Of a stretch of DNA of 64,000 bases, positions 8,401 to 16,377 are shown piece after piece. Numbering within the stretch: the stretch's first letter is position 1; every line of letters starts with the position of its first letter. The notes beneath the pieces were generated by a model. The model was not told the origin of the DNA and ran no database searches. It saw only the letters and a program-made list of their open reading frames with translations. This DNA comes from GCA-2683135 sp964507445 (GTDB lineage Bacteria; Planctomycetota; GCA-002687715). The position numbers were made by a program, and so were the translations under genes. The DNA is taken from contig CAZDQF010000001.1 in NCBI GenBank assembly GCA_964507445.1, positions 248,001-312,000 on the forward strand, read 5' to 3'.

Positions 8401-10217
8401 CGGACGGGCCTCTCCAGGATGGTGATCATGTCCCGGTTGTTGGCGGCCAGGTGGATGGACTCCACCTCCAATTCCGCCGAGGACACCAGGGTGCGGACGA
8501 TCTCGGGAGAGAGAAAATTGACCGGAGACCTGACCGGTTTCCCGGCGTGCTGGCGCTTGAGGATGGACTCCTCGAACTGACGGAACGCCAAAGGGTCGAG
8601 GAGGTTGGCGAAAGAGATCACGGCCCGACCTCCGGGGCGCAGCACCCGCCTCAGCTCCCGCAAATGGACGAAGATGGTCTCCTGATCCATGCGCACGAAA
8701 GCGTCCGCCGAGAACGCGAAGTCCACGCTCCCGGTGCTCATGGCGTCGAGCCCCATGCCGTCACTCAGCACGTAGGACACGTTGGACAGTCCCGGGAGGT
8801 CACGTCGTACGGTGACCAGATTGTTCCGCTCGTCGTCCACGCAGATCAACCACGCCACCTCAGGGGCGATGAGCCTGGAGAACCGGCCGTTCCACACACC
8901 GAGTTCCAGCACGCGGGTGTGTGCGGCGAGGTAGGGGCGGCAGTAGTTGGCGTAGTAGTTCCGATCCGCGTCCCGATCCGTCCATTCGCTCGCCAGTTGT
9001 TTCCTGGATTTCGCCGCGGGGGCCGCGTCCTGGGCGACCGAGTAGTGCCGCCTGGTGGGTAACGTCGGATCACCCGCGGCCGCGGCGCCCACGGCCGCCT
9101 CCACCGCCGCTTCAACGGACGCACGGACCTCGGCGGCGGAAGGAAACGGCACCGCGTCCGACACCCGCCCGACGTGAGAGGCCGGGGTGACCGCCACTTC
9201 GGCCGTATCCGGAAGGCGGGGGAATTCGGGGAGGCCACGGCCCAGGGATGCGACATCCAGCAACGGTGGCGGTGCGGGGATCTCCGGTTCGGGCATGAGC
9301 CCGAGGAGATACCGCCAGAGCAGGGCCGGGATGAGAAAGGGCATGGCGAGTGAGGCGGCCTCCAGGCCGTCGCTCCCGGTGATCGCTGCCGCGAACCCGC
9401 AGATGACAAACCACCCGCAGGCGAAGCCGCCGTAGATGGCGATCCACTTGGGGGCGACGCCGAGGCTTCGGATGCCGATCCGTAATCCGCCGATGGCGCC
9501 GAGGAGGATGGCGACGAGCACCCAGGGCGCCGCTCCGTGATCGGAGGTGAAGCCCAGCAAACGCCCCGCCTCCTGCCAGATCTCACGCCCCCCCATCTGG
9601 CCGAACAGGAGCACCAGGGCGGCGTATACGGCGGACGCCGCAAGCAGGATCGGGACGAACCGATCCCGACGGTCGAACGCGAGGGTCTCTCCGTGGTGGA
9701 ACAGCCGATCCACGAGGACGACCACCAGACCCACGGCCAGTCCCGTCGGACCCGACGCCACGGTGAGCAACCCCACGCCGAGGGCGGCGCCCAGGTAGGT
9801 GGTGGGCGAGCGCCCCTCGCGAACCGCCAGCCACGCGTGCTCTCGGATGGCGACGGTGGCGGCCAACCCCAGGGCCGGGAGAAACAGGGTCCATGCGTGG
9901 GGGGCTTCGAGGGACTGGGCCAACGCGGGATGCACGCACCACAGCCCTCCGGCGACGAAGCTCACCACCCGGTTCCCGGTCAACATCCGGACCAGCTCGT
10001 ACCAGGCGGCCCCTGCGGCCGCCACCACCAGGAGGACAGCCCACCAGGGCGTCCCGGGGCCGGTCTCCGACGGTCCGAGGAGGCCGCCCAGCCAGACGTC
10101 GCCGCCACGGGTCAGTCCGGGATCGTCGCTGGACGGGATTCCCTTGCCGTAGGCCAGGGCCAGCAGCGCCAGGTAGATGCCAAGGACGGGCAGGGGTCCC
10201 TTGAGGGTGCTTCGCAT
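8397..10217 (-). CDS. Polytopic membrane protein fused to a class I SAM-dependent methyltransferase
   Basis: A 606-residue two-part protein. The first ~300 residues are a multi-helix membrane region (about nine or ten hydrophobic segments). Its start resembles GT-C glycosyltransferase or O-antigen-ligase-like proteins, but I see no diagnostic DD/DE motif. A Pro/Ala-rich linker (about 300-395) leads to a cytoplasmic methyltransferase with motif I VLELGVWNGRFS, an acidic residue at the end of strand 2 (LICVDDE), and the post-I motifs typical of Methyltransf_11 (VDFAFSADAFVRM, LRRVLRPGGRAVIS). It is the first gene of an operon with a radical SAM enzyme. The fusion suggests modification of a membrane-linked glycan or lipid intermediate, which is inference. 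Confidence 0.8.
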   Translation of the reverse strand: MRSTLKGPLPVLGIYLALLALAYGKGIPSSDDPGLTRGGDVWLGGLLGPSETGPGTPWWAVLLVVAAAGAAWYELVRMLTGNRVVSFVAGGLWCVHPALAQSLEAPHAWTLFLPALGLAATVAIREHAWLAVREGRSPTTYLGAALGVGLLTVASGPTGLAVGLVVVLVDRLFHHGETLAFDRRDRFVPILLAASAVYAALVLLFGQMGGREIWQEAGRLLGFTSDHGAAPWVLVAILLGAIGGLRIGIRSLGVAPKWIAIYGGFACGWFVICGFAAAITGSDGLEAASLAMPFLIPALLWRYLLGLMPEPEIPAPPPLLDVASLGRGLPEFPRLPDTAEVAVTPASHVGRVSDAVPFPSAAEVRASVEAAVEAAVGAAAAGDPTLPTRRHYSVAQDAAPAAKSRKQLASEWTDRDADRNYYANYCRPYLAAHTRVLELGVWNGRFSRLIAPEVAWLICVDDERNNLVTVRRDLPGLSNVSYVLSDGMGLDAMSTGSVDFAFSADAFVRMDQETIFVHLRELRRVLRPGGRAVISFANLLDPLAFRQFEESILKRQHAGKPVRSPVNFLSPEIVRTLVSSAELEVESIHLAANNRDMITILERPVR

Positions 10218-10325
10218 GGGTGCAGACCGCGGACGAGACCATGGACGGCCCAGAGCCCCATGTCCTGCTGCGACCAGATGCTACGGGTCGCCGTGACGGA
10301 CGGTCAAGCGGCGGGGGCGGGATCG

Positions 10326-10934
10326 TCAGGGAAACGAGAGGGTTGCGATCACGTGCTCCACGTGGTCCGCCAGCATGGGTTCGGCCGAGGGGTACTCGTA
10401 CCGGACCTCCAAGACGCCATCCCCGTAAGAGGTCCAGAGCAGGTGGCGCCGGAACACGACCCCGCTTGGCGGGGGAACGGGGAATGTCTCGGCCACCTCC
10501 AGAACCCCCAGCCCGCCTTCACGATCCAGCCAGCGGTGGCGGTCGAAGAGCGCCTCCACCTCTGGGTCCCGTTGGGACAGGTGAGCGGCCTTTCGAGCGT
10601 CGGGTTGCGAGGACGGATGGAGCGCGAGAGACAGGCGGATGGAGCCGCCCTGCTCTGACGCCAGGACGTAACCACCGTCCCGCTCAATCCACCCCTCCCC
10701 CAGGACCATGGAGACCTGGACCCCGTCCAGGAGAGGATAGGTGCGAGGGGCGCCCCACTCTCCCTTTCGATCCGACCCGGCGGCCACCGTCGCCTGATGC
10801 TCGAGAAAGACGAAGACCCCGGCGCCCACCAGTCCGGCGGCCAGGATCGCCGACCAGAAGCGACCACGCCGGGACGGCGGAGACCGGGTCAGGTCCAGGA
10901 CGGTCTCGGCTGAGGTGGTCGACATCGGCGGCAT
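10326..10934 (-). CDS. Hypothetical protein with one N-terminal membrane helix
   Basis: About 202 residues and no family I recognise. After a short polar N-terminus comes a single hydrophobic helix (WSAILAAGLVGAGVFVFL). A compact extracytoplasmic domain of about 150 residues follows, rich in beta-like stretches (YPLLDGVQVSMVLGEGWIER, VLEVRYEYPS). Start is ATG at 10932-10934, with a second ATG nine bases later equally possible; neither has a good ribosome site. It is transcribed divergently from the Ser/Thr kinase gene and their promoters must overlap. The two may be functionally linked, but there is no direct evidence. Confidence 0.65.
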   Translation of the reverse strand: MPPMSTTSAETVLDLTRSPPSRRGRFWSAILAAGLVGAGVFVFLEHQATVAAGSDRKGEWGAPRTYPLLDGVQVSMVLGEGWIERDGGYVLASEQGGSIRLSLALHPSSQPDARKAAHLSQRDPEVEALFDRHRWLDREGGLGVLEVAETFPVPPPSGVVFRRHLLWTSYGDGVLEVRYEYPSAEPMLADHVEHVIATLSFP

Positions 10935-10956
10935 GGTAGCACACGTGCGCCTGGAG

Positions 10957-10984
10957 TTGAGTGTGCCGCCGCCGATCCTACAAT
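10957..10984 (+). promoter_or_regulatory. Sigma70-like promoter of the Ser/Thr kinase gene
   Basis: TTGAGT at 10957-10962 and TACAAT at 10979-10984 are separated by 16 bases, a good housekeeping-type match in a GC-rich background. The ATG at 10990 lies only five bases after the -10 box. A transcript would therefore start at or very near the start codon, suggesting a leaderless mRNA, or else initiation at the in-frame ATG at 11011. Confidence 0.5.
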
Positions 10985-10989
10985 GGCCT

Positions 10990-12000
10990 ATGGAGAGCCG
11001 CCGACTCCACATGGTCGATCGCTGGCTGGGCCGGTTCAGGAAGGGCAAGGGGCGCGTCCTGCGGTCCGCCGGTTCCTACCGATTCGCTCAACTCCTCGGC
11101 AAGGGCGGCATGGGCGAGGTGTGGTTGGCGGAGAAGATCGGGTCCGACGAGTTCAGCAAGCTCGTCGCCATCAAGACCATCGCCGCCCACCGCCTCGAGG
11201 ACCTTCGAATCCTCAAGATGTTCCTGGATGAAGCGCGGCTGGTCGCCAACCTGGTCCACCCGAACATCGTCCAGGTCTATCAGTTGGCGAGGACCCGCAA
11301 GGAGGTCTTCATCATCATGGAGCACGTGTTCGGTCGCACCGTGCTCCAGTTGTTGGAGCGCCTCGCACGCCTCAACAGGCAGCTCCCCGTGGACATCGCC
11401 GTGTACCTGGTGGCGCGTATCTGCCACGGGTTGTACTACGCCCACAACAAGCACGATCGACGGGGAGCTCATCTCAAGATCGTTCACCGGGACATCTGCC
11501 CCTCCAACATCCTCATCTCGTTCCGTGGCATCCCGAAGTTGACGGACTTCGGCGTCGCCAAGGCCATCACCTCCAGCGTCGACGACGAGGGCAACGTGGT
11601 CTGGGGGAAGTACCCCTACATGGCCCCTGAGGCGGTCTCCCGCACGGGCACCGACCCCCGCTCCGACATCTACTCCCTCGGGCTGGTCCTCTACGAGATG
11701 CTGTCCGGGCAGGTGGCTCACAACGTCGGCGACACCCAGGCCCTCACCCGACTGTTGGAGGATGAGAGCCGGTCCTCTCGGGATGTCCGGGCGGCGGCGC
11801 CTCACGTTCCGGACAGCCTCGCCGACATCATCCTACGGGCCACGGATCCGGACCCGGACCGGCGTCCCCAGACCGCCAAGGCTCTCGCATCGGAGCTGGA
11901 GCAGTTCCTGCTCTCCCGATTCCTGTTCCCGGACGAGGAGGGGGTGGCGGATTTCCTCGCATCCGCGTTCACCCAGGCCAGCAGGCACAGGTGGTGGTAG
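10990..12000 (+). CDS. Soluble Hanks-type serine/threonine protein kinase
   Basis: A 336-residue eukaryotic-like kinase with a full catalytic set: glycine loop GKGGMGEV (37-44), ATP-binding Lys62, helix-C Glu in FLDEARL, catalytic loop HRDICPSN (Asp168, Asn173), DFG (186-188), and MAPEAV. The HRDxxPxN form is common in myxobacterial and planctomycete kinases. There is no transmembrane helix or extracellular sensor, so the enzyme is cytoplasmic. The ~50 residues after the kinase fold show no named domain. Start is taken as ATG 10990; ATG 11011 would remove seven residues without touching the fold. It is divergent from a membrane-anchored hypothetical. Substrate unknown. Confidence 0.9.
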   Translation: MESRRLHMVDRWLGRFRKGKGRVLRSAGSYRFAQLLGKGGMGEVWLAEKIGSDEFSKLVAIKTIAAHRLEDLRILKMFLDEARLVANLVHPNIVQVYQLARTRKEVFIIMEHVFGRTVLQLLERLARLNRQLPVDIAVYLVARICHGLYYAHNKHDRRGAHLKIVHRDICPSNILISFRGIPKLTDFGVAKAITSSVDDEGNVVWGKYPYMAPEAVSRTGTDPRSDIYSLGLVLYEMLSGQVAHNVGDTQALTRLLEDESRSSRDVRAAAPHVPDSLADIILRATDPDPDRRPQTAKALASELEQFLLSRFLFPDEEGVADFLASAFTQASRHRWW

Positions 12001-12023
12001 GGCCCTTCCTGCTTTCGCAGGGC

Positions 12024-12049
12024 AAAAAAAAGGCGGCGCCGACACCACC
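12024..12049 (-). terminator. Rho-independent terminator, minus strand
   Basis: On the minus strand, GGTGGTG-TCGG-CGCCGCC forms a 7-bp stem (two G-T pairs) with a four-base loop, followed at once by eight T residues. It would end transcripts coming from the GHL10 gene about 270 bases upstream, or an independent small RNA. Confidence 0.7.
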
Positions 12050-12285
12050 CATCCCCTGTGAGCTGACACCAACGTGGTGCTGGCTCTGGATGCCACCGAC
12101 GCAGCCCTCGAAATCGACTGTGTGCAGGAGAGCGCCGGGAAAACCCGAGGACGTCGCTCCTGCGGTGGCTGAGGTGGCCTGCGTGCTTGGTGGTGTCGCT
12201 GACCGTGGGAGACCATAACGAATCCACCCGTGGTGGAGTCAACCCCAGAAACCACCCTTTCTCAGAAACCGTTTCGGGCGCTCCT

Positions 12286-12307
12286 CGGGAGCCTACGCGA
12301 GCTCCCG
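12286..12307 (-). other. Hairpin downstream of the GHL10 gene
   Basis: CGGGAGC and GCTCCCG form a perfect 7-bp inverted repeat around an 8-base loop, starting 13 bases after the lipoprotein stop codon. There is no T tract, so it may protect the 3' end or act with Rho rather than being an intrinsic terminator. Confidence 0.5.
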
Positions 12308-12319
12308 TTGGAGGCCTGA

Positions 12320-13576
12320 TCAGCGGGCTGTCCCCGGCCCCTGGTCGCTGAAGACCTCGCTGCGCAGGGTGGTGAAGGCGCCCGGCTTCTCCTGCAGACC
12401 GTTGTGGGAGAAGAGCACCACCCCTTGCGCCCCCGTACCCCTGGCGAACCGGACCCGGTTCACGGTCTCGTGCACCGCGAGCCTCCACGCTCCGATGCCG
12501 ATCCAGACTCGTCCCGGGCCCCGAGCTCCGACCGCCGCCAGGGCACGGTCCTCGAAGAGCGGACGTTGCTCGGCGGTGGCGTAGTTCATGGGGCAAGCCA
12601 CGTCCAACAGACCCCGATCCAGCCACTGGGGCCAGGCCTGGAACCGACGGTCCCGGGCGTCTGCGATGTCCGGGAAGACGGCGGCGGAGACGACCACCCG
12701 GGGCCGCACCCGGCGCACCGCGCCGCCGACCTCGGTCACCTGCCGCGTGACCGCATCCCGTCGGTAGGCCGACCAGCGGATGGGATAACGGCGGGTGTAC
12801 AGCAGCGGGTCGTCGCGTAGCCGGCGGGCCATGTCGTCCCGATCCTCGGACGATAGCTCCCGGTCCACTTCCACCCTGAACCCGTCCAGGGCGACCCGTG
12901 AGTAGCCCCAGGTGGGTCCCGGACAGCGGATGTAGTCCAGGTGGAGACCGTCCACGGCGTAGCGCCGCACGATGTCGGCGCAGACGGAGGCCAGGTGGGC
13001 CCGATAACGCCGATTGGAGGGGTCCGCGTAGAGCCCCTCCACGGAGCCACGGTTGGCCTCAACGTGCTCCAACAGGGTGCGACGGAAATCCGGGTGCTCC
13101 GGCGGAAGCGCCAGGAGCGTCTCGCTGAGGTCCTCCGGGAACATCAGCCACTCCGGATGCCGATTCACCAGGTGCCCCGGGTCCCGGCAGGGCCGTGACG
13201 GGTTCCAGACCAGGTTGGCGTTGACCCAGGCGTGGACCTGGACCCCCGCCTCATGGGCCTTCTGGACCATGTATTCCAGGGGATCGAACGAACCGGCCCC
13301 CAGCGCTTCGGCGGCCGGTTCGAGCCCGCCTCGGTAGTAAGCGTCACCCCGTCCGCGGACCTGAACGATCAGGGTGTTGATGCCTGCCTCAACGGCGTCG
13401 TTGACCACCCGGTCCACCCTGGCCTGATCCACCATGGCGTGCCGCACCACCCAGCTGGCCCGGACCTCGGACGGCGCTGCCGGTGCCTCGGCGGTGGAGC
13501 CTCCAGAGAGGACTCCGCAACTGCCCAGGGCGAGCGCGGCCAGGAACACGATGACGGTGGCTCGGAGCTCCTTCAT
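12320..13576 (-). CDS. GHL10-type (DUF187-like) glycoside-hydrolase-related lipoprotein
   Basis: A 418-residue exported lipoprotein. The signal ends in a lipobox (LALGSCG), which would place a lipidated Cys at the mature N-terminus. The body matches the GHL10 family, a TIM-barrel group related to glycoside hydrolases: RASWVVRHAM near the N-terminus, INTLIVQVRGRGDAYY, VQVHAWVNANLVW, VDGLHLDYIRCPG and a late DVACPMNY. In this family these elements line the barrel and are thought to act on cell-wall or other polysaccharides; the substrate is unproven. Start is ATG at 13574-13576, which gives a proper signal. It diverges from the Bax1-I gene. Confidence 0.88.
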   Translation of the reverse strand: MKELRATVIVFLAALALGSCGVLSGGSTAEAPAAPSEVRASWVVRHAMVDQARVDRVVNDAVEAGINTLIVQVRGRGDAYYRGGLEPAAEALGAGSFDPLEYMVQKAHEAGVQVHAWVNANLVWNPSRPCRDPGHLVNRHPEWLMFPEDLSETLLALPPEHPDFRRTLLEHVEANRGSVEGLYADPSNRRYRAHLASVCADIVRRYAVDGLHLDYIRCPGPTWGYSRVALDGFRVEVDRELSSEDRDDMARRLRDDPLLYTRRYPIRWSAYRRDAVTRQVTEVGGAVRRVRPRVVVSAAVFPDIADARDRRFQAWPQWLDRGLLDVACPMNYATAEQRPLFEDRALAAVGARGPGRVWIGIGAWRLAVHETVNRVRFARGTGAQGVVLFSHNGLQEKPGAFTTLRSEVFSDQGPGTAR

Positions 13577-13635
13577 GGATTGCAGATTGCCCCAATTACC
13601 GCCACGGTCAAGGCTTCGATGTGGCCAGAGAACGT

Positions 13636-13664
13636 TTGACCCACGCACCGACGCTCCATACAGT
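13636..13664 (+). promoter_or_regulatory. Sigma70-like promoter of the Bax1-I gene
   Basis: TTGACC (13636-13641) and TACAGT (13659-13664) are separated by exactly 17 bases. A strong AAGGAGGAGA ribosome site follows at 13681-13690, four bases before the ATG. This is one of the clearest promoter/ribosome-site combinations in the window. Confidence 0.65.
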
Positions 13665-13694
13665 CAGGAAGACCCATCCAAAGGAGGAGAACCC

Positions 13695-14446
13695 ATGCAA
13701 CAGAACGCACCCCAGGCCGAGTGGATCGACGGTGCCATCACCGTCGAACAGTCCGCCCAGGAAGCCCGACTGGACTTCATTCGCAAGACCTACGTCCACT
13801 TCCTGTTAGGCCTCATGGCGTTCTGTGTGGTGGTCTGGGGCGCCATCGGTTCCGGTGTCATCGAAGAGTTGGCGGCAGCGGGCCACATGAACTCGATCCT
13901 CATCGGTTCCTGCGTCGGTCTGATCGCCCTGTCCTTCGCCTATCGGCGGATGTTCGCCTCCGCCAACCTGAGCACCCACTACGTGGCCTTCGGATTGACC
14001 ATCGTGCTGCAGGGGATCATCACCGCTCCCCTGTTCTGGATGGCGGACACCTTCTTTCCAGGACAGAACATCCTCCGCGACGCGTTCATGCTGACCGGCC
14101 TCGGATTCGGCGGCCTCACCGGCTTCGTCCTCATCAGCAAGAAGGACTTCACCTTCCTCGGCGGCATGCTCAGCGCCGCGACCCTGATCCTGCTCGGGGT
14201 CATGATCCTCGGCATGTTCTTCGGCGGGTTCGGCGGCGGGCTCTTGATGTCCGCCCTGGTGCTCATCGTCTTCGCCGGTTGGGTGCTCCACGACACCAGC
14301 ATGATCCAGAAACACCTGCCGCTGAACGGCTACGTCTTCGGCGCCACCATGCTGCTCATCGACTTCGTGGTGATGCTGCGACAGGTCGTGATCATCCTCA
14401 TGTCCATGGCCAACACCGCCTGCCGCGCGTCCGCGGCGTGCCATGA
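13695..14446 (+). CDS. Bax inhibitor-1/YccA family membrane protein, 3' end disrupted
   Basis: A seven-helix integral membrane protein of the TMBIM/YccA family, which modulates the FtsH protease or calcium leak. From ATG 13695 it shows a polar N-terminus with the family's basic helix (RLDFIRKTYVHFLLGLMAF) and successive helices. It ends at ATMLLIDFVVMLRQVVIILM, where family members stop within a few residues. Here no stop occurs: the frame stays open to 14894 through DNA that codes for the next gene in another frame. The first nearby stop is TGA 14444-14446 in a different frame, overlapping the M28 start. A small indel, a deletion or an assembly join near 14415-14440 is likely; the end given is therefore an estimate. 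Confidence 0.75.
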
Positions 14447-15708
14447 CCTCTCGACGGGTGGGCGCGGCCCTGCGGCCCCTGCTCCCCCTGGGAGCCCAGG
14501 AGCAGCTGGGCCCGCTCTCCGCTCCGAAGCCCCTGGACGCCGGAGAGGAGACGATCAACGCCGAGGACCTCACGGCCCACCTGGAGTACCTGTCTTCCGA
14601 CGAGATGAAGGGCCGGGACGCCGGGTCGGAAGAGGCCCGGCGGGCCGCCGCCTACATCGCCGCCCACATGGAGAAGCACGGGCTCAAGCCCGCCGGCAAG
14701 GACAAGGAGTGGGAACACGGGTTCGCCGCCCTCGGGCGGGTCTGCCGCAACGTCTGCGGACTCCTGCCCGGCACCGACGCGCGCCTGCGCAAGGAGTACC
14801 TGGTCATCGGGGCCCACTACGACCACGTGGGCCTGGGGATGTCCGGCAGCCGCACCCCCGGGCGCCGCGGCGAGATCCACAACGGCGCGGATGACAACGC
14901 CTCCGGCACCAGCGCGCTGTTGGAGTTGATCGAGGCGTTCAGCAAGAAACCCACCAAGCGCAGCATCCTGTTCCTCGCCTTCGACGCCGAGGAGAAGGGG
15001 CTCCTGGGGTCGAAGGCCTGGACCAAGAAGCCGACGCGCTCGCTGGGCCGCATCGCCGCCATGATCAACCTCGACATGGTGGGGCGCAGCAAGGACGGCT
15101 ACCTGTTCATCGGCGGCGTCAACACGGGCCGCGGCTTCGAGAAGATGATCCGCGCCGCCAACGAGCCCTTCGGCTTCAACCTCGAGCTGCACGGCGGCGG
15201 CAACGCCCCTTCGGACAACGCGTCCTTCTATCGGAAGAAGATCCCGGTGCTGTTCTTCTTCACCGCCGAGCACGGCCAGTACCACACCCCGGACGACGAC
15301 CTCCCCCTCCTCAACACGGCGGACCAGGCCCTCATCACTCGCCTGGCCTACCGGGTGGGTCGCAAGATCGGCGACGGCAAGCGGCCGCGGTTCCAGAAGG
15401 ACGACCGCAACGCCATGCCCGCCTCCAGCCAGCGCGGGCGGGACTACGTCCGCCGGATGTTGGGGGTGGACCTGGGGTCCTTCGACGAGGACGCCGGGGG
15501 GCTCCCCGTAACCCGGGTCCACGAGGGCGGTCTGGCGGCCAAGGCCAGGATCAAGGAAGCAGACGTGCTCCTCAGCCTTGACGGCTACAAGGCACAATCC
15601 CGGGAGGCCATCCAGTCGGTCCTGGCCCTCAAGTCCCGGGGGGACTCCATCGACCTGCGCATCAAGCGCAAGGGGCGCACCCTGAAGACCAAGCTGTCCG
15701 TCAGGTGA
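14443..15708 (+). CDS. M28 family zinc aminopeptidase with C-terminal PDZ domain
   Basis: A 421-residue metallopeptidase. All M28 metal and catalytic motifs are present in order: GAHYDH, NGADDNASG, FDAEEKG, NLDMVGR and HTPDDD. A C-terminal PDZ-like module (residues about 330-421, LPVTRVHEGGLAAKARIKEA) follows. This is the usual layout of exported peptidases. The N-terminus MTSRRVGAALRPLLPLGAQ ends like other signal peptides in this window, but an Arg and prolines break the hydrophobic core. With the missing stop of the upstream Bax1-I gene, this suggests the 5' end is damaged or mis-assembled. ATG 14443 is the only start between the in-frame stop at 14389 and the domain. Confidence 0.85.
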   Translation: MTSRRVGAALRPLLPLGAQEQLGPLSAPKPLDAGEETINAEDLTAHLEYLSSDEMKGRDAGSEEARRAAAYIAAHMEKHGLKPAGKDKEWEHGFAALGRVCRNVCGLLPGTDARLRKEYLVIGAHYDHVGLGMSGSRTPGRRGEIHNGADDNASGTSALLELIEAFSKKPTKRSILFLAFDAEEKGLLGSKAWTKKPTRSLGRIAAMINLDMVGRSKDGYLFIGGVNTGRGFEKMIRAANEPFGFNLELHGGGNAPSDNASFYRKKIPVLFFFTAEHGQYHTPDDDLPLLNTADQALITRLAYRVGRKIGDGKRPRFQKDDRNAMPASSQRGRDYVRRMLGVDLGSFDEDAGGLPVTRVHEGGLAAKARIKEADVLLSLDGYKAQSREAIQSVLALKSRGDSIDLRIKRKGRTLKTKLSVR

Positions 15709-15744
15709 CGCCCCTTCGTCTTTCGGCCGTCCGCGTCCGTTCGA

Positions 15745-16335
15745 TCAGCGGTCGCTGCCGCCGTCACCCTGCTTCTTGCGCTCGGCGCCGCGCTGCTTCC
15801 CCTTCTTCTTCGCGGGAGGGGTGCCAATCTGCACCGCGTCCGCGAGGAAGCTCAGCACCACCTTGTCGCCCTTGATCTTCTCGATCTCTTCCTTCGACTT
15901 GCCCGCGTCCTCGGCGTAGTGGCGGCGCTCCGCCTCCGTCTCCACCTTCACGGAGACGGTGCCCTCCGCCGTGACCTTGCGGTTGGCGGCGTCGAGGGGC
16001 ACGAAGAACGCGTAATCCGTGAACTTCACCCGGATGTTCTGCTTGCCGTCCCGCACCATCATCCAGCAGCCCTTCTTGGGGCAGACGCTGGTGATGTCTC
16101 CGCGGATCTGGACCTTCTTGCCGTTCCACTTGTCCCGGCCCTTGCTGATCCGCTTCAGGCGCAGGTGCCGCTTCCCTTCCAGGGCGGCGCCGTAGACCTC
16201 CTTGTCCTTCTCGAACACCAGCGGTTTGGCCAGACCCATCTTCCGTTTCGCGGCGGGCTTGTCCGCATCGGGGGTTTGAGCGACGACGGGGACGGCGGCG
16301 ACGGCGGCGACGAGAGTGACAACGAGAAAGCGCAT
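15745..16335 (-). CDS. Secreted DUF4920 protein
   Basis: A 196-residue exported protein. It has a signal peptide (MRFLVVTLVAAVAAVPVVAQ) and a DUF4920 core around the diagnostic VCPKKGCWMMV, preceded by KVQIRGDITS and followed by IRVKFTDYAFFVP. The two cysteines of CPKKGC may bind metal or form a disulfide. The domain resembles OB folds found near copper or iron handling genes; its role is unknown. The C-terminus is Lys/Arg-rich and likely disordered. It converges with the M28 gene and diverges from rsmG. Confidence 0.85.
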   Translation of the reverse strand: MRFLVVTLVAAVAAVPVVAQTPDADKPAAKRKMGLAKPLVFEKDKEVYGAALEGKRHLRLKRISKGRDKWNGKKVQIRGDITSVCPKKGCWMMVRDGKQNIRVKFTDYAFFVPLDAANRKVTAEGTVSVKVETEAERRHYAEDAGKSKEEIEKIKGDKVVLSFLADAVQIGTPPAKKKGKQRGAERKKQGDGGSDR

Positions 16336-16377
16336 GTTTGGACTCCTGTGTAGACCCAGAGGCTACCATGGCGCGTC

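Larger units (their letters stand above)
12001..12319. other. 319-bp intergenic region between convergent genes
   Basis: I see no convincing gene here. The kinase (plus) and the GHL10 lipoprotein gene (minus) converge on it. It contains a short hairpin at 12286-12307 just after the lipoprotein stop and a good minus-strand terminator at 12024-12049. The ~235 bases between these two structures are unexplained. Short open frames exist on both strands but have low-complexity Arg/Ser/Pro composition typical of non-coding high-GC DNA. Confidence 0.6.

Noticed and set aside
7027..8580. A 517-residue plus-strand frame opposite the radical SAM operon
   Set aside because: Composition is low-complexity and the opposite strand encodes two recognised genes with overlapping starts and stops.
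12001..12225. A 75-residue plus-strand frame after the kinase
   Set aside because: No family resemblance and no ribosome site; it is Pro/Ala/Val-rich and crosses a terminator hairpin of the opposite strand.
14398..15597. A 399-residue minus-strand frame across the M28 gene
   Set aside because: It lacks any domain and mirrors the M28 coding strand, whose metal-binding motifs are complete.
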